Shown piece after piece: positions 30,859 to 42,185 of a DNA stretch of 64,000 nt (position 1 is the stretch's first letter; the number at the start of each line of letters is the position of its first letter). The notes beneath the pieces are model-generated. The model had not been told where the DNA came from. It did not search any database and saw nothing but the letters and a program-made list of their open reading frames with translations. This DNA comes from Guptibacillus hwajinpoensis (GTDB lineage Bacteria > Bacillota > Bacilli > Bacillales > Guptibacillaceae). Position numbers and translations under genes: made by a program. Location of the stretch: positions 934,793-998,792 of the forward strand of contig NZ_LELK01000001.1 of assembly GCF_001039475.1 (NCBI RefSeq). Reading direction: 5' to 3'.

Positions 30859-31809
30859 CTAGCTTTCTGCTAACTTTCCTGCAACAACTTGCAAGATTGT
30901 TTGGATTTTTTCTTCACGATCATTCGTCATATCAAACCAATCCATCTCCATTTGATGGCGGAACCAGGTTAGCTGACGTTTCGCGTACCTTCTTGAGTTC
31001 TGCTTCAATTCATTCACGGCGTCTTCATATGAAACACGACCATCAATGAATCGGTAGATTTCCTTATAGCCAATAGCTTGGACTGACTGACAATCTCGAA
31101 CACCCTCAGCGTGTAAAGCTCTCGCTTCCTCAAGTAATCCAGCCTCCATCATAAGATCGACTCTTCTATTGATACGATCATAAAGCAAATCTCGATCCAT
31201 CGTAAGGCCAACATTCACGAGATGATAAGGAGAATGTTCTGGAAGCGCGTCTTTCGATGCCGATACAGGCTCGCCAGTTACATGATAGACTTCAAGGGCT
31301 CTTATAACTCTTCTTACATTATTCGGATGAACGTTCTCATAGCTTACAGGATCGATTTCTTTTAGTCTCGAATGGAATGCTACAGCACCTTCTTCTTCAG
31401 CAAATCGCTCTAGTTTCGCACGATACGCAGGATCTTCCTTCGCTTCAGAAAAGGCATATTGATGCGTGACGGATTTAACATAAAGACCTGTTCCACCCGC
31501 TATAATCGCAACTTTCCCCCGACTATTAATATCAGCTACGAGGTCTGTAGCAAGATCCTGAAATTCAGCGGCTGAAAAACTTTCGGTCGGATCTTTAATA
31601 TCGATTAAATGATGAGGAATTCCTTCCATCTCTTCAGTTGTCACTTTTGCCGTTCCGATGTCCATGCCTCGGTAAATTTGCATTGAGTCTCCACTAATGA
31701 CTTCACCGTCAAGTGCTTTAGCAAGCTCAATACTTGTCTTCGTTTTCCCAACAGCTGTTGGACCGAGAACGGTAACTAGTTTTTGTTTCTTTTTGTCCAT
31801 TTGATTCAC
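30859..31809 (-). CDS. miaA: tRNA dimethylallyltransferase MiaA
   Basis: 316 residues from a GTG at 31809. Motifs are the Walker A-like GPTAVGKTKTSIELA, SGDSMQIYRGMDIGTAK (catalytic Asp), PHHLIDIKDP, IAGGTGLYVKSV and the C-terminal RRYAKRQLTWFRHQ. It adds the dimethylallyl group to A37 of tRNAs reading UNN codons; MiaB, also encoded here (38.1 kb), then methylthiolates that base. It lies 28 bases after mutL and before hfq, the conserved mutS-mutL-miaA-hfq order. Confidence 0.96.
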   Translation of the reverse strand: MNQMDKKKQKLVTVLGPTAVGKTKTSIELAKALDGEVISGDSMQIYRGMDIGTAKVTTEEMEGIPHHLIDIKDPTESFSAAEFQDLATDLVADINSRGKVAIIAGGTGLYVKSVTHQYAFSEAKEDPAYRAKLERFAEEEGAVAFHSRLKEIDPVSYENVHPNNVRRVIRALEVYHVTGEPVSASKDALPEHSPYHLVNVGLTMDRDLLYDRINRRVDLMMEAGLLEEARALHAEGVRDCQSVQAIGYKEIYRFIDGRVSYEDAVNELKQNSRRYAKRQLTWFRHQMEMDWFDMTNDREEKIQTILQVVAGKLAES

Positions 31810-31836
31810 GTACTTTCCTTCAATGTTTTCAGCTCG

Positions 31837-33699
31837 TTACATAACCCTCTTAAACATTTTCTCCATCTCATATGTGGAATAGTGAATAATAATTGGCCTG
31901 CCGTGAGGACATGTATACGGATCAATCGATTGCCGTAACGTCTCAAGCAGAGTGAATACTTCATCATCCCGCAAATGCCGATTGGCTTTAATGGATTTCT
32001 TACAGGACATCATGATAGCCGCTTCTTCGCGAAGCTTCTTCACATCAATCGCACGATTATCAACGACCTCTTGAATTAGCTCCTCAATCGTATTCTGTTC
32101 GGCTCCTTTCGGAAACCAGACCGGATGAGCGCTAACCATATAGCTGTTCCGACCAAACGATTCAAGAAACACGCCAACTTTAGCAAGATCTTCTATCCTA
32201 CTATCAATAATGGCCGATTCTGACGTATTATACTCAAGCGTAAACGGAACGAGCAATTCTTGAACCACAGGATCAATTTCACCGACTTTTTCTCGGTAGA
32301 ATTCATACTTAATTCGCTCCTGTGCCGCATGTTGATCGATGATATATAGTCCATTCTCATTTTGAGCAAGAATGTAAGTGCCATGCATCTGACCAATTGG
32401 GTAAAGGGGCGGAATTCGAGTATCGCTATCATTCGTTTCTTTCACATAATCCATTGCCATCTCAAGCTCATCGCGTGTATCAGGCTCAGACTGATTCGTC
32501 TCATAGTCGTCTGACTTCAATTCTTCCTTCACGCTAAACGGTTTTTTAAAATCCCTTATGAAGGGTGCCGGTTCAAAGTCGTCCGTTTTAATTTCAGGAT
32601 CCTTGACTGGCGGCTCTTCTTCTCTACTCTTAGGTCGATCATGCTGAAAGCGAAAAGCAGGCTGTTCGCTTTCGGGTTCCTTTTTCTTCGGTGCTGTTTG
32701 TTCAGGTATAAGTTCAATCTGCTTAAAGATTCCTTTAATAGCATTTTCGATCGCAAGTGCAAGATCTTGCTCTTTACTAATGCGCGCTTCTAATTTGGAA
32801 GGATGTACGTTCACATCAATCAACGTTGGGTTCATCTTAATATGAAGAACAACAATCGGATACCGTCCAATCGGAAGTAGCGTATGATAGCCCTGCTGAA
32901 TTCCTTTTGATATCGTGAAATTCTTAATATAGCGACCGTTAATCACTAGCGAAATATACTGCCGGGACGCTCGAGTTAATTCCGGTTTGGCCGCATAGCC
33001 CGTTACTGTAAAATCAATCGTTTCTGCATACAGCGGTAGCATTTTTCTAGCTGTGTTATACCCGTAAATTGCCGCAATGACTTGCAACAGATCACCGTTT
33101 CCAGTTGTCGTAAGCAATTTCTTACCGTTGTGAAAGAAACGAAAGGCGATGTCAGGGTGCGCCATCGCTTGACGGTTAATAACATCTGCAACATTGGCAA
33201 GTTCTGTGTGAACGGTTTTCATATGTTTTAAACGAGCTGGTGTATTATAAAACAGCCCCGTAATTGTCATTTCCGTCCCTTTTCGGCTGTCAGTCGCTTT
33301 AAATTCAGCTACTTTCCCAGCTTCTATTCGTACATAAGTTCCGGCAGCTTCACCAGTAGACGTTTTTAATTCAAGATGAGAAACAGCTGCGATACTCGGT
33401 AGGGCCTCACCACGGAATCCTAGCGTTTCAATTTGAAATAGATCCCGTTCATTTTTTATTTTACTCGTAGCATGACGGAAGAAAGCGAGCTTACAATCTT
33501 CCTCATCCATCCCACTACCATTATCTACGATGCGGATTTTGGAAAGACCGCCTTCTTCTATTTCAATTGAAATTTCACTGCTCTCTGCATCAATGGCATT
33601 CTCAACCAGTTCTTTTACGACAGAAGCCGGTCTTTCGACTACTTCACCAGCAGCGATCTTATTTGAAAGCTGATCATCAAGCTGCACGATCTTTCCCAT
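31837..33699 (-). CDS. mutL: DNA mismatch repair protein MutL
   Basis: 620 residues from the ATG at 33699 ([20 protein letters not shown]); a GTG three codons upstream overlaps the AAAGGTGAGG site. The GHKL ATPase is complete ([32 protein letters not shown]). The C-terminal endonuclease has [12 protein letters not shown] (the DQHAx2Ex4E metal motif), SCKKSIKA and CPHGRP. So this is the nicking type of MutL found in bacteria without MutH. A poorly conserved acidic linker spans residues ~330-420. It starts 20 bases after mutS. Confidence 0.96.
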   Translation of the reverse strand: MGKIVQLDDQLSNKIAAGEVVERPASVVKELVENAIDAESSEISIEIEEGGLSKIRIVDNGSGMDEEDCKLAFFRHATSKIKNERDLFQIETLGFRGEALPSIAAVSHLELKTSTGEAAGTYVRIEAGKVAEFKATDSRKGTEMTITGLFYNTPARLKHMKTVHTELANVADVINRQAMAHPDIAFRFFHNGKKLLTTTGNGDLLQVIAAIYGYNTARKMLPLYAETIDFTVTGYAAKPELTRASRQYISLVINGRYIKNFTISKGIQQGYHTLLPIGRYPIVVLHIKMNPTLIDVNVHPSKLEARISKEQDLALAIENAIKGIFKQIELIPEQTAPKKKEPESEQPAFRFQHDRPKSREEEPPVKDPEIKTDDFEPAPFIRDFKKPFSVKEELKSDDYETNQSEPDTRDELEMAMDYVKETNDSDTRIPPLYPIGQMHGTYILAQNENGLYIIDQHAAQERIKYEFYREKVGEIDPVVQELLVPFTLEYNTSESAIIDSRIEDLAKVGVFLESFGRNSYMVSAHPVWFPKGAEQNTIEELIQEVVDNRAIDVKKLREEAAIMMSCKKSIKANRHLRDDEVFTLLETLRQSIDPYTCPHGRPIIIHYSTYEMEKMFKRVM

Positions 33700-33718
33700 T
33701 ATCCTCACCTTTCTTTCT

Positions 33719-36328
33719 TTATGACTTTAACTGCTTTTTCAGCTCATACAACGTATTAATCGCGTCCATTGGGGTCATCTCCATAATATCAACGGACTTT
33801 AAACGATCTAGAATCGCTTTTTCAGCCGGCGTTCTTGCTGGCTTACGTTTCGCTTCTTCATTAAAGAAAGCAAGCTGCGCTTCTTCTTCCTCGACAGTAA
33901 CTTTCTCTTTCGTGACCGTATTTGATTCTACTTCAGGTTTTGTAACGGTATCTGACTCTGATTCAAATTCTTTTAGTATCGCTTCAGCACGTTTGATCAG
34001 AGGTTCAGGTAAATTCGCAAGCTGTGCTACATGAATTCCATAGCTTTTATCAGCTGATCCATCGTGTACTCGGTGTAAGAAAACAACTCGTCCTTCTTCT
34101 TCAACTGCCTTCACGTGAACGTTCTTCACGCGATCAAGGTCCTCTTCAAGTGTTGTTAGCTCATGATAATGAGTTGAGAAAAGCGTTTTGGCTCTAACTT
34201 CACTGTGTACGTACTCAATAATTGATTGCGCGAGTGCCATACCATCATAAGTAGACGTTCCTCTTCCGATTTCATCTAGAAGAATTAAGCTATCTTGGGT
34301 AGCACGCGTAATTGCATAGTTCGCTTCTAACATTTCAACCATGAACGTACTTTGGCCTGCCGCCAGATCATCTGCAGCACCAATACGTGTAAATATCTGA
34401 TCAAACACAGGTAAAACGGCAGATTCGGCTGGCACAAAGCAACCAATTTGACCAAGAATGGAAATCAGCGCAAGCTGCCTCATGTACGTACTTTTACCGC
34501 TCATGTTAGGACCTGTGATTAGTAAAATTTCTCGATCACGGTCCATCATCACATCATTCGCTACATATTCTCGCCCTTTGAGCATTTTCTCAACAACTGG
34601 ATGACGTCCACCTTCAACAGCTACTTTCCGTTCTTTTGAGAAAATTGGCTTTGTAAATCGATTCTCTTCACTTACGACGGCAAATGATTGAAGCACATCA
34701 AGCTCGCTAATTTTCCTAGCTAATTGCTGGAGTTGTGGAATAAACGCTTTAACCTCTTCACGAACGTTGGCAAATAAACTATATTCAAGATCCACAATTT
34801 TCTCTTCTGCTTCTAGAATCAAGGTCTCCTTTTCCTTAAGCTCTGGCGTTATAAACCGCTCGGCATTCGAAAGGGTTTGTTTACGCTCATATCTGCCTTC
34901 AGGAAGATTAGGAAGGTTCGATCGTGTGACTTCTATATAATAACCAAATACTTTGTTGTATCCGATTTTAAGCGACTTAATGCCAGTCCGCTCCCTCTCT
35001 TGCATTTGAAGGGCTGCGATCCAATCTTTACCATTACGACTCGCATCACGATACGTATCAAGATCCGCATGATAGCCATCTCGAATCATTTGCCCTTCTT
35101 TCACAGAAAGTGGCGGGTTATCTTCAATCGCATCTTGCAATAGTTTCACAAGTTCTTCACACGGAAGAATTTCTTCTCCGAGTTCTTTTGCATATGGATT
35201 ATCGAGCGATGAGACAGCTTGTTTAATTTCAGGGATTTTCTCTAGCGACTTTCTTAATTGCACAAGATCGCGTGCATTTAAATTGCCAAACGCAACCTTA
35301 CCAGCTAGACGCTCTAAATCATAAACACCTTGAAGCTGTTCTCTGATTGTTTCCCGTTCGAAAAATTGTTTCATCAGCGTTTCAACGAGCTCCTGGCGCT
35401 TTTCTATTTCACGTTGCTTTAATAGAGGTCGTTCAACCCATTGCTTTAAAAGCCTTCCACCCATTGCGGTAACAGAACTATCTAGAAACCAGACAAGAGA
35501 GCCTGTCCGCTTTTTATCACGAATGGTCTCAACAAGTTCAAGATTTCGTTTTGAATTTACATCTAGCTTCATATATTGAGAAATATGATAATGACGAAGA
35601 GGCTGCAAGTGATCCATCGAGCGCTTCTGTGTTCGAATTAAATACTGTAGAAGACGACCAAACACATGCAATAGCTTTGGTTGGTCAATGTGGTCACTAA
35701 GCGGTGTTAATGTTTCAGGAATCCTAGTGTCATCCTCAATCGAAATCGTAACAGTCATCCGTTCTTGAATGGCATTCGACAGCTCCACACTCTCGCTATT
35801 TACAACAACTTCTCGTGGTGCAAGGTTCGAAAGCTCTCCAATCACTTCATGATGATCCCCAGCTAGTATCGTCGCCATCGATTCACCCGTTGTTAAATCG
35901 TTCGCGGCAAGTGCAAACGTATCATCTTCAAATTCAGAAATCGCAACAATGTAATTGTTCTCTTTCTCTTTAATTAAGTGATCCGACATCACCGTCCCAG
36001 GTGTAATAAGCTGAACAACTTCTCTTCTCACAACCCCTTTTGCCTGCTTTGGATCCTCCGTTTGCTCACAAATTGCTATCTTATAACCTTTTGTCACTAG
36101 TTGAGATATATAATTATCAGCAGCATGATAAGGCACGCCACACATCGGAATGCGTCCCTGCTCTCCACCATCTCTGCTCGTTAACGTAATTTCCAATTCC
36201 TTCGATGCACGTGTCGCATCATCAAAAAACATTTCATAAAAATCGCCTAAACGAAAAAATAAAAAGGCATCCTGATACTCTGCCTTAATTCTAAGATATT
36301 GCTCCATCATAGGTGTATATCGCGCCAT
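33719..36328 (-). CDS. mutS: DNA mismatch recognition protein MutS
   Basis: 869 residues. The mismatch-reading motif [11 protein letters not shown] lies near residue 27; the connector, core and clamp domains follow; the ABC ATPase has Walker [17 protein letters not shown], the signature region [14 protein letters not shown], Walker [16 protein letters not shown] and [11 protein letters not shown]. An acidic linker with repeated [16 protein letters not shown]-like units precedes the C-terminal tetramer/beta-clamp helix ([16 protein letters not shown]). It forms an operon with mutL. Upstream, between it and cotE, are three and a half copies of a structured repeat. Confidence 0.97.
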   Translation of the reverse strand: MARYTPMMEQYLRIKAEYQDAFLFFRLGDFYEMFFDDATRASKELEITLTSRDGGEQGRIPMCGVPYHAADNYISQLVTKGYKIAICEQTEDPKQAKGVVRREVVQLITPGTVMSDHLIKEKENNYIVAISEFEDDTFALAANDLTTGESMATILAGDHHEVIGELSNLAPREVVVNSESVELSNAIQERMTVTISIEDDTRIPETLTPLSDHIDQPKLLHVFGRLLQYLIRTQKRSMDHLQPLRHYHISQYMKLDVNSKRNLELVETIRDKKRTGSLVWFLDSSVTAMGGRLLKQWVERPLLKQREIEKRQELVETLMKQFFERETIREQLQGVYDLERLAGKVAFGNLNARDLVQLRKSLEKIPEIKQAVSSLDNPYAKELGEEILPCEELVKLLQDAIEDNPPLSVKEGQMIRDGYHADLDTYRDASRNGKDWIAALQMQERERTGIKSLKIGYNKVFGYYIEVTRSNLPNLPEGRYERKQTLSNAERFITPELKEKETLILEAEEKIVDLEYSLFANVREEVKAFIPQLQQLARKISELDVLQSFAVVSEENRFTKPIFSKERKVAVEGGRHPVVEKMLKGREYVANDVMMDRDREILLITGPNMSGKSTYMRQLALISILGQIGCFVPAESAVLPVFDQIFTRIGAADDLAAGQSTFMVEMLEANYAITRATQDSLILLDEIGRGTSTYDGMALAQSIIEYVHSEVRAKTLFSTHYHELTTLEEDLDRVKNVHVKAVEEEGRVVFLHRVHDGSADKSYGIHVAQLANLPEPLIKRAEAILKEFESESDTVTKPEVESNTVTKEKVTVEEEEAQLAFFNEEAKRKPARTPAEKAILDRLKSVDIMEMTPMDAINTLYELKKQLKS

Positions 36329-36379
36329 GATTCTTCTCCACCAATCTTATTTCTATTCAAATAACAGTATAGCATATCA

Positions 36380-36788
36380 GAAAAGCGGAGTGGGCCTGTT
36401 AAAATCCGTAGGATGTTGGAGCCCTTTCAGATGAGACGCTTTTTGTCTCAACTGAAAGGGTGAAACAGCCGGAGGATTTGGCCCACGTAGCTGGATCTTG
36501 TGAAAAGCGGAGACGAGCGTCTAGAAACGAAGATATTGGAACTCTTGAACGGGAACACGTTTCTTGTGTTCCCGTTCAGGAGTGAAATATCGTAGTTTCT
36601 GCGAGTCGTAGCTGGATCATGTAAAGCGGAAGTGGGCGGTTAGACTCGATAGGCACTGGAACCTTTCAAAATGAACACGGTCTTTGTGTTCAGGTTGAAA
36701 GGTGAAGTGACCGAGAGTCTGCCCACTGCAGCTGGATCATGTAAAGCGGAAGTGGGCGGTTAGACTCGGCAGGCACTGGAACCCCCTT
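36380..36788. repeat. Tandem structured repeats (about 120 bp, 3.4 copies)
   Basis: Units start near 36380, 36502, 36622 and 36742 (the last cut after ~47 bases). Each begins AAGCGGA, has a closing stem (for example GTGGGC with GCCCAC), the phrase CTGGAA or TTGGA, a long apical hairpin, TGAA, and ends GCTGGATC. The stem sequences differ between units but pairing is kept, so structure rather than sequence is conserved. The region fills the gap between the cotE terminator and the mutS start. Confidence 0.85.
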
Positions 36789-36802
36789 CTCCACCCCTAA
36801 AC

Positions 36803-36843
36803 CAAAATAAAAACCAGGAAGAAGGTTTGCTTCTCCCTGGCAT
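36803..36843 (-). terminator. Terminator of cotE
   Basis: On the minus strand CCAGGGAGAAG, five-base loop, CTTCTTCCTGG, then TTTTTATTTT. It lies three bases after the cotE stop. Confidence 0.9.
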
Positions 36844-36845
36844 AG

Positions 36846-37394
36846 CTATTCTTCAAGATCACCAATTAAAAAGTTCGGATCTAAATCTTCAAACTCTTCA
36901 TCATCAACTTCATAATCCCAATCATCATCGTCTTCACAACCATCAGGATTTACGTAAACACACATTTTTGTTTCGCCAATGACTTCAACGAGAAACTCTC
37001 TCTCAGCCTGAACAATGATTTTTTGACCACTTGGAGCTATGGTAGCTTCAAGTGCATTCGGCTCTTGGATTGCTTTCGCCACTACTTCTTCAGCCACAGA
37101 GTCTTTGTCTTTATAGCGAAGAGGAATTTCTTCACGGTATTTTACATTTTCTGTTTTGACTTCTGTTTTCGTATTATGGCTGTAAGAATACCAGATATTA
37201 ATGTCATAAGAGCCTTCAACGACTACGGTGTCACCGTGCTTCTTTGACTTAAATTCATTGTTAATAATCCAACAACCAAGAATACTTGATGGTTTATTGG
37301 ACGGTGAAACGGTGTGTGTATCCTGTGTAAATTTACGCCCTTTGCCGCAAACTGCTTTGGCGAATATCTCTCTGTAATTATATTCCTCTGACAT
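36846..37394 (-). CDS. cotE: Spore coat morphogenetic protein CotE
   Basis: 182 residues, matching B. subtilis CotE (181). The conserved blocks are [65 protein letters not shown], and [25 protein letters not shown]. The C-terminus is very acidic ([19 protein letters not shown]). CotE assembles the outer coat around the forespore. It lies upstream of mutS and downstream of ricA, the conserved order. RBS GAGGAGG. Expression from mother-cell sigma factors is expected from the family but no clear box was fixed. Confidence 0.96.
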   Translation of the reverse strand: MSEEYNYREIFAKAVCGKGRKFTQDTHTVSPSNKPSSILGCWIINNEFKSKKHGDTVVVEGSYDINIWYSYSHNTKTEVKTENVKYREEIPLRYKDKDSVAEEVVAKAIQEPNALEATIAPSGQKIIVQAEREFLVEVIGETKMCVYVNPDGCEDDDDWDYEVDDEEFEDLDPNFLIGDLEE

Positions 37395-37629
37395 CGATCA
37401 TACCTCCTCTTCCAATCTTCATTCTCATCCTATGCAAGACAAACGACTAGTGTGCCTCTTTTTTTATCCCACCCTTAAGTGGCAGTAATTCTTCCATGTT
37501 CATATGGAAGTTTCACTCTATCAAGGCTGTTCCACTATCAGTCTATGTCTTTAATGTCCAATGCTTTACAACCTTTTGATATTTTTCTTAAAAAAGTACG
37601 GTATATGAAATTTATTATTTAGAACAAAT

Positions 37630-37662
37630 AAAAAAAGCCGGGATTATTGTCCCGACTTTCAC
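37630..37662 (-). terminator. Terminator of the miaB-ricA unit
   Basis: On the minus strand AGTCGGGAC, short loop, ATCCCGGCT, then seven Ts; it starts two bases after the ricA stop. Confidence 0.88.
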
Positions 37663-37663
37663 C

Positions 37664-38080
37664 TTACTTACATCCAGGTCCGCTTTGAGTTGATCCGGTT
37701 GTTCCTTCTAGAACATTCCCACCAGTTGCCTCGATGATTTCATCTGTAACAGTATTTGAAATTGTGTTCGCAACAAGCTGAAGCAAATCATTCACATCAG
37801 ACTGTGAACGTTTGAATTCTTGAACAACAGGAATTTCATCAAGCTGCTGCATGAGCTTATCAATACGCTCATCTTTTTCTTTCAACGCTTCATGTTTTGA
37901 ATAGTGTTGAAGATTAACTGCTTCTTTTTGTTCAAGCTTAATGCGCGCGATTAAACTTTGCACTTTTTTATTTTCGTTGATTTTTGCTTCTGCACGTTTG
38001 AAGAAATCAACTTCTTCTGTTTCTGAAACTAATTTAGCAAGATCTTTTGCTTTTGCGATTACTTCCATTCTTGACATCAT
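37664..38080 (-). CDS. ricA: RicA (YmcA), RNA maturation / biofilm regulator
   Basis: 138 residues, B. subtilis 143. The pattern AKDLAKLVSETEEVDFFKRAEAKINENKKVQSLI ... AVNLQHYSKHEALKEKDERID ... PVVQEFKRSQSDVNDLLQLVANTISN is that of YmcA. The protein forms a complex with RicT (YaaT) and RicF (YlbF) that carries Fe-S clusters and acts with RNase Y in mRNA maturation; loss affects biofilm, competence and sporulation. The rny gene is in this same window. The stop of miaB overlaps its start by one base. The C-terminal tail GPGCK keeps a cysteine. Confidence 0.93.
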   Translation of the reverse strand: MMSRMEVIAKAKDLAKLVSETEEVDFFKRAEAKINENKKVQSLIARIKLEQKEAVNLQHYSKHEALKEKDERIDKLMQQLDEIPVVQEFKRSQSDVNDLLQLVANTISNTVTDEIIEATGGNVLEGTTGSTQSGPGCK

Positions 38081-39612
38081 TATGCATTCACCTCAGCCGT
38101 TTTTTCGATATATTCTCCATCAAGAGACCACGTTTTTGCTTTTGTAATTCTCACTTGTACCAATTGACCAATGAGAGATTTAGGACCTCTAAAGTTCACT
38201 ACTTTATTTTTTCTCGTATAACCAGAAAGGACGTCAGCATTCTTCTTGCTTTCACCTTCTACGAGCACTTCAACAATCTCACCTTCAAAGACTGCATTGT
38301 TCTTCGCTGCCATCTCATTTACAAGAGCATTCAATCGTTGAAGTCGCTCTTTCTTCACATCCATTGGAACGTTGTCCTGCATCTTAGCTGCTGGTGTTCC
38401 ATCACGCTGTGAATAAATAAATGTATAGGCACTATCATATTCTACTTCTTTAACAAGCTCAATTGTTTCCTCGAATTGTTCATCCGTTTCGTTAGGAAAA
38501 CCGACGATGATGTCCGTTGTAAATGTTGCATGTGGCATTACTTTCTTTATCTTACCAACAAGCTCTAGATACGTTTCTCGTGTATAGCGACGGTTCATTA
38601 ATTTCAGAACCTCATTACTTCCGCTTTGAACCGGGAGATGAATGTGGTCAACTAAATTCCCACCCTGACCTAGTACTTCTACTAGTCGATCATCAAAGTC
38701 TCGCGGATGACTCGTTGTAAATCGAACTCTAGGAATATCGATTTTATGAATCTCATTCATTAAGTCTCCTAGACCATAGTCAATGTCTTCTAAATCTTTC
38801 CCATAAGCGTTTACATTCTGTCCGAGAAGCGTAACTTCTTTATACCCTTTTGCCGCAAGGTGACGGACTTCCTGAATGATATCTTCCGGGCGACGACTTC
38901 GTTCTTTACCTCTTGTATATGGGACGATACAGTACGTACAGAACTTATCACAACCGTACATAATATTAACCCAGGCTTTTATTTCACCTTTTCTCGTTCT
39001 CGGAAGGTTCTCAATGATGTCGCCTTCTTTTGACCAAACTTCCATCACCATTTCTTTACCGAATACAGCTTGCTCCATTAATTCTGGTAAACGGTGAATA
39101 TTATGTGTACCAAAAATCAGATCCACGAATTGGTGTTTCTGCATTATGCGATTGACCACAGACTCTTCCTGAGACATACATCCACACACACCAATAATGA
39201 GGTCAGGGTTTTCCATTTTCAATGGCTTTAAGTGCCCTAGTTCACCAAATACTTTATTCTCAGCATTTTCACGAATCGCACACGTATTTAAAAGAACCAC
39301 ATCAGCTTCTTCGACCGCTGTTGTTGCTTCAAAACCCATCTCTTCAAAAATGCCGGCCATGACTTCAGTATCGTGCTCATTCATTTGACAGCCGTATGTA
39401 CGAATCAAGAACTTCTTATCTTTCCCGAGATTTTTAATGTTCTCTGGAATTTCAAAATCGTAATGAACATTAACATTTTCTTTTCCGCGGCGCTTTGCAT
39501 CCTTTAAATTAGGTGCTTGGTACGTTGTCTGAAAATATTTCGCAAAGTCTTCTGTCGTTTTCTCTGTCTTCTTCACATTTATTTGTGAATCTAGTCTTTG
39601 CTTTTCGTTCAT
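38080..39612 (-). CDS. miaB: tRNA methylthiotransferase MiaB
   Basis: 510 residues from the ATG at 39612 ([15 protein letters not shown]), with AAAGGAG upstream; B. subtilis MiaB has 509. The N-terminal UPF0004 domain has its three cluster cysteines ([32 protein letters not shown]). The radical-SAM CxxxCxxC is in [16 protein letters not shown], and a C-terminal TRAM domain begins near [13 protein letters not shown]. It converts i6A37 to ms2i6A37 after MiaA. It overlaps ricA downstream. A good promoter lies about 170 bases upstream. Confidence 0.96.
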   Translation of the reverse strand: MNEKQRLDSQINVKKTEKTTEDFAKYFQTTYQAPNLKDAKRRGKENVNVHYDFEIPENIKNLGKDKKFLIRTYGCQMNEHDTEVMAGIFEEMGFEATTAVEEADVVLLNTCAIRENAENKVFGELGHLKPLKMENPDLIIGVCGCMSQEESVVNRIMQKHQFVDLIFGTHNIHRLPELMEQAVFGKEMVMEVWSKEGDIIENLPRTRKGEIKAWVNIMYGCDKFCTYCIVPYTRGKERSRRPEDIIQEVRHLAAKGYKEVTLLGQNVNAYGKDLEDIDYGLGDLMNEIHKIDIPRVRFTTSHPRDFDDRLVEVLGQGGNLVDHIHLPVQSGSNEVLKLMNRRYTRETYLELVGKIKKVMPHATFTTDIIVGFPNETDEQFEETIELVKEVEYDSAYTFIYSQRDGTPAAKMQDNVPMDVKKERLQRLNALVNEMAAKNNAVFEGEIVEVLVEGESKKNADVLSGYTRKNKVVNFRGPKSLIGQLVQVRITKAKTWSLDGEYIEKTAEVNA

Positions 39613-39780
39613 GTCGTTCGACTCCTTTCCAATTAAAAGGATGACCATGCTATGAAAAAGAGCACTGTGCTCCTAAACTTAGAAAACTAGGCTTATGAAA
39701 GGAAGATACCAAAAAGCCTCTGTTTTATTCGTTATCCTTTAACGTCAAATAAAAAATGTGTAACTAGTGGACATTCCTTT

Positions 39781-39809
39781 ATTATAAGGGTTTCAGAGTA
39801 TTTAAGCAA
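39781..39809 (-). promoter_or_regulatory. Promoter upstream of miaB-ricA
   Basis: On the minus strand TTGCTT, 17-base spacer, TATAAT (perfect -10). It faces miaB, about 170 bases away; the long leader has no obvious riboswitch fold. Confidence 0.6.
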
Positions 39810-39852
39810 TGAGACCTCACAACATCTAAACGACTTTTAACTCCCTAACATA

Positions 39853-39882
39853 CAAAAAAGAGGGGGATCGCTCCCCCTCGCT
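39853..39882. terminator. Terminator after kbl
   Basis: On the minus strand GAGGGGGAG, short loop, CTCCCCCTC-type stem, then TTTTTTG; it ends the tdh-kbl unit. Confidence 0.9.
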
Positions 39883-39887
39883 GTTCC

Positions 39888-41063
39888 TTACAATATACCA
39901 AGCTCTTTAGCAGACTTTTCAAAAGCATTAAGTGCTTCTTGGAGGTCTTCTTTTGAATGCTGTGCGGTTACGATTGTGCGAACGCGGCCTTTTCCTTTTG
40001 CTACAGTTGGGAAAGCGATCCCCTGAGCAAACACACCATTTTCAAATAGCTTATCAGAGAACTTATGTGTTAAGGCTTCATCACCAATAATCACTGGAGT
40101 TACGGGCGTTTCGCTAATGCCCGTATCAAAACCTAAATCTTCAAGCCCTGCTTTAAAGAATTTCGTATTGTCCCAGAGCTTTTCAATTAATTCTGGTTCT
40201 TCTAGAAGGACATCGATCGCTGCAGAGCACGCTGCTGTTACGGCAGGTGGGTGCGATGTACTAAATAGGAACGGACGACCTTTATGGATAAGGTAATCGC
40301 GAAGCGTCTTTGTGCTTGCAATATACCCACCAAGAACGCCAATGGCTTTACTTAGTGTACCCACTTGAATGTGCACGCGACCGTTTAGTCCGAAATGATC
40401 GACTGTTCCGCGTCCATTTGCTCCAAGTACGCCACTCGCATGAGCATCATCGACCATTACAAGGGCATTGTATTTCTCACAAAGCTCCACAATTTCAGTA
40501 AGAGGAGCGATATTTCCGTCCATTGAGAAAACGCCATCCGTTACGACTAAACGAGTGCGATAATCTTGTGTTTCTTTAAGAGCTTTTTCTAGATCTTCCA
40601 TATCTGTGTGCTTATAAATGCGACGCCCGGCCTTCGTTAGACGGATGCCATCGATTATGGATGCATGATTCAGCTCATCTGAAATGACAACATCTTCTTT
40701 TGTTAGAATTGCAGAAAGAACGGCCTGGTTTGTCGCAAACCCAGATTGTAGTACAAGTGCAGCTTCTGTGTGCTTGAATTCTGCAAGCTTTTCTTCAAAC
40801 TGTTCATGCATAGATAGCGTACCAGCAATTGTACGAACAGAACCTGTTCCTGCACCGTACTTTTCAACCGCTTCAATCGCGGCTTGCTTCATTTTAGGGT
40901 GATCCGTTAGTCCAAGATAATTATTGGAAGATAGCTGGATGACATTTTTCCCTTTGATTGTTACCCGTGACCCTTGAGCGGATTCTAATGGAATAAGGTT
41001 ACGAAAAACACCTTCCTCTTGCATTTGATCTAACTCTTCTTGAAGATATTCAAAACCTTTCAT
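39888..41063 (-). CDS. kbl: 2-amino-3-ketobutyrate CoA ligase (glycine C-acetyltransferase)
   Basis: 391 residues. This alpha-oxoamine synthase-family PLP enzyme shows [74 protein letters not shown] (Asp to PLP) and [15 protein letters not shown] (Schiff-base Lys). It splits 2-amino-3-oxobutanoate with CoA into glycine and acetyl-CoA. tdh lies 42 bases upstream and makes its unstable substrate, so the two form the threonine degradation operon. RBS GGAGG. A biotin-synthesis KAPA synthase is the closest alternative but the tdh neighbour decides. Confidence 0.95.
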   Translation of the reverse strand: MKGFEYLQEELDQMQEEGVFRNLIPLESAQGSRVTIKGKNVIQLSSNNYLGLTDHPKMKQAAIEAVEKYGAGTGSVRTIAGTLSMHEQFEEKLAEFKHTEAALVLQSGFATNQAVLSAILTKEDVVISDELNHASIIDGIRLTKAGRRIYKHTDMEDLEKALKETQDYRTRLVVTDGVFSMDGNIAPLTEIVELCEKYNALVMVDDAHASGVLGANGRGTVDHFGLNGRVHIQVGTLSKAIGVLGGYIASTKTLRDYLIHKGRPFLFSTSHPPAVTAACSAAIDVLLEEPELIEKLWDNTKFFKAGLEDLGFDTGISETPVTPVIIGDEALTHKFSDKLFENGVFAQGIAFPTVAKGKGRVRTIVTAQHSKEDLQEALNAFEKSAKELGIL

Positions 41064-41105
41064 TGGTTGACCTCCTCTTCATTATGTAACAGCTCTTTAC
41101 GAGCA

Positions 41106-42146
41106 TTATGGATGCAATACTACCTTACCACATTTCCCCTTAATCATTAATTCGAAGCCTTTTTCAAAGTCTTCTAGAGGAAAGTGATGTGTAATCATTG
41201 GCTCAACGTCTACCTGACCTGATTGTAAAAGCCCAGAAACCTGACGCCATGTTTCAAACATTTTTCTTCCGGTAATCCCTTGCACGGTAATGCCTTTAAA
41301 AACAATATCGTTCGTTACATCAATTTCAACCGGACGAACAGGAAGACTTAGAATAGACACTCTTCCACCATTTGTTACCATCTTAAATCCTTGATTCATC
41401 GCAATCGGGTGACCTGACATTTCACATACAACGTCTACGCCATGACCGTTTGTGAGTTCATGAACAACATCAAGAGGGTTTTCATTTCGTGAATTAACAA
41501 CTGTGGTAGCGCCCATTTCTTTCGCAAGATCCAGCCTATAATCATTCAAATCAAGTGCGATTACTTGTGAAGCGCCCGCTGCTTTTGCAACACCAACAGC
41601 CATAATACCAATTGGTCCACAACCTATAATCGCTACCGTTTTCCCTGCAACATCTCCTGCTAGAACCGTATGAACCGCGTTCCCCATTGGTTCCTGAACA
41701 GATGCCACATCAAAAGATAACGATTCAGGATTCTTCCAAATGTTTTGGGACGGCAATGCGACATACTCAGCAAAGCAGCCGTCTGTATCAACGCCAATAA
41801 TCTTGGTGTTCTCACAGATGTGGAATTTACCTGTTAAACATTGCGGACACTGATTACATACAATGTGCGTTTCCGCTGACACGTGATCGCCGATTTCAAG
41901 ATTTGTTACATTCTTTCCTTTTTCTACAACTACCCCTGCGAATTCATGTCCAAATACGTACGGAGGATTCACACGACTTTGAGACCATTCATCCCACGTA
42001 TAAATATGTACATCTGTACCGCAAATCGATGTTGCTTTAACTTGAATTAATACTTCATTATCATTAATTTTTGGAATATCCACCGTTTGAAGTCGGGCAC
42101 CTTTTTCACGCTCATGCTTCACAACCGCTTTCATCTTTCCTTCCAC
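41106..42146 (-). CDS. tdh: L-threonine 3-dehydrogenase
   Basis: 346 residues if a GTG at 42146 is used (six bases after GAGGTG, matching the B. subtilis N-terminus length); ATG at 42134 is the alternative. This zinc MDR enzyme has the catalytic zinc site SICGTDVHIYTWDEW and GHEFAG, structural zinc cysteines (CNQCPQCLTGKFHIC), and the NAD fold IIGCGPIGIMAVGVAKAAG. It oxidises threonine with NAD to 2-amino-3-oxobutanoate, which Kbl uses. A promoter overlapped by a perfect 10-bp inverted repeat lies 40-75 bases upstream. Confidence 0.95.
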   Translation of the reverse strand: MEGKMKAVVKHEREKGARLQTVDIPKINDNEVLIQVKATSICGTDVHIYTWDEWSQSRVNPPYVFGHEFAGVVVEKGKNVTNLEIGDHVSAETHIVCNQCPQCLTGKFHICENTKIIGVDTDGCFAEYVALPSQNIWKNPESLSFDVASVQEPMGNAVHTVLAGDVAGKTVAIIGCGPIGIMAVGVAKAAGASQVIALDLNDYRLDLAKEMGATTVVNSRNENPLDVVHELTNGHGVDVVCEMSGHPIAMNQGFKMVTNGGRVSILSLPVRPVEIDVTNDIVFKGITVQGITGRKMFETWRQVSGLLQSGQVDVEPMITHHFPLEDFEKGFELMIKGKCGKVVLHP

Positions 42147-42185
42147 AGCGTACACCTCACTTATTCAAAACGTTCATTAATCACT

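Noticed and set aside
32193-32432. Minus-strand 79-residue ORF inside mutL
   Set aside because: Out-of-frame shadow of mutL.
36380-36788. CRISPR array or VNTR
   Set aside because: Units diverge in sequence while keeping base pairing, and there are no constant repeats with unique spacers.
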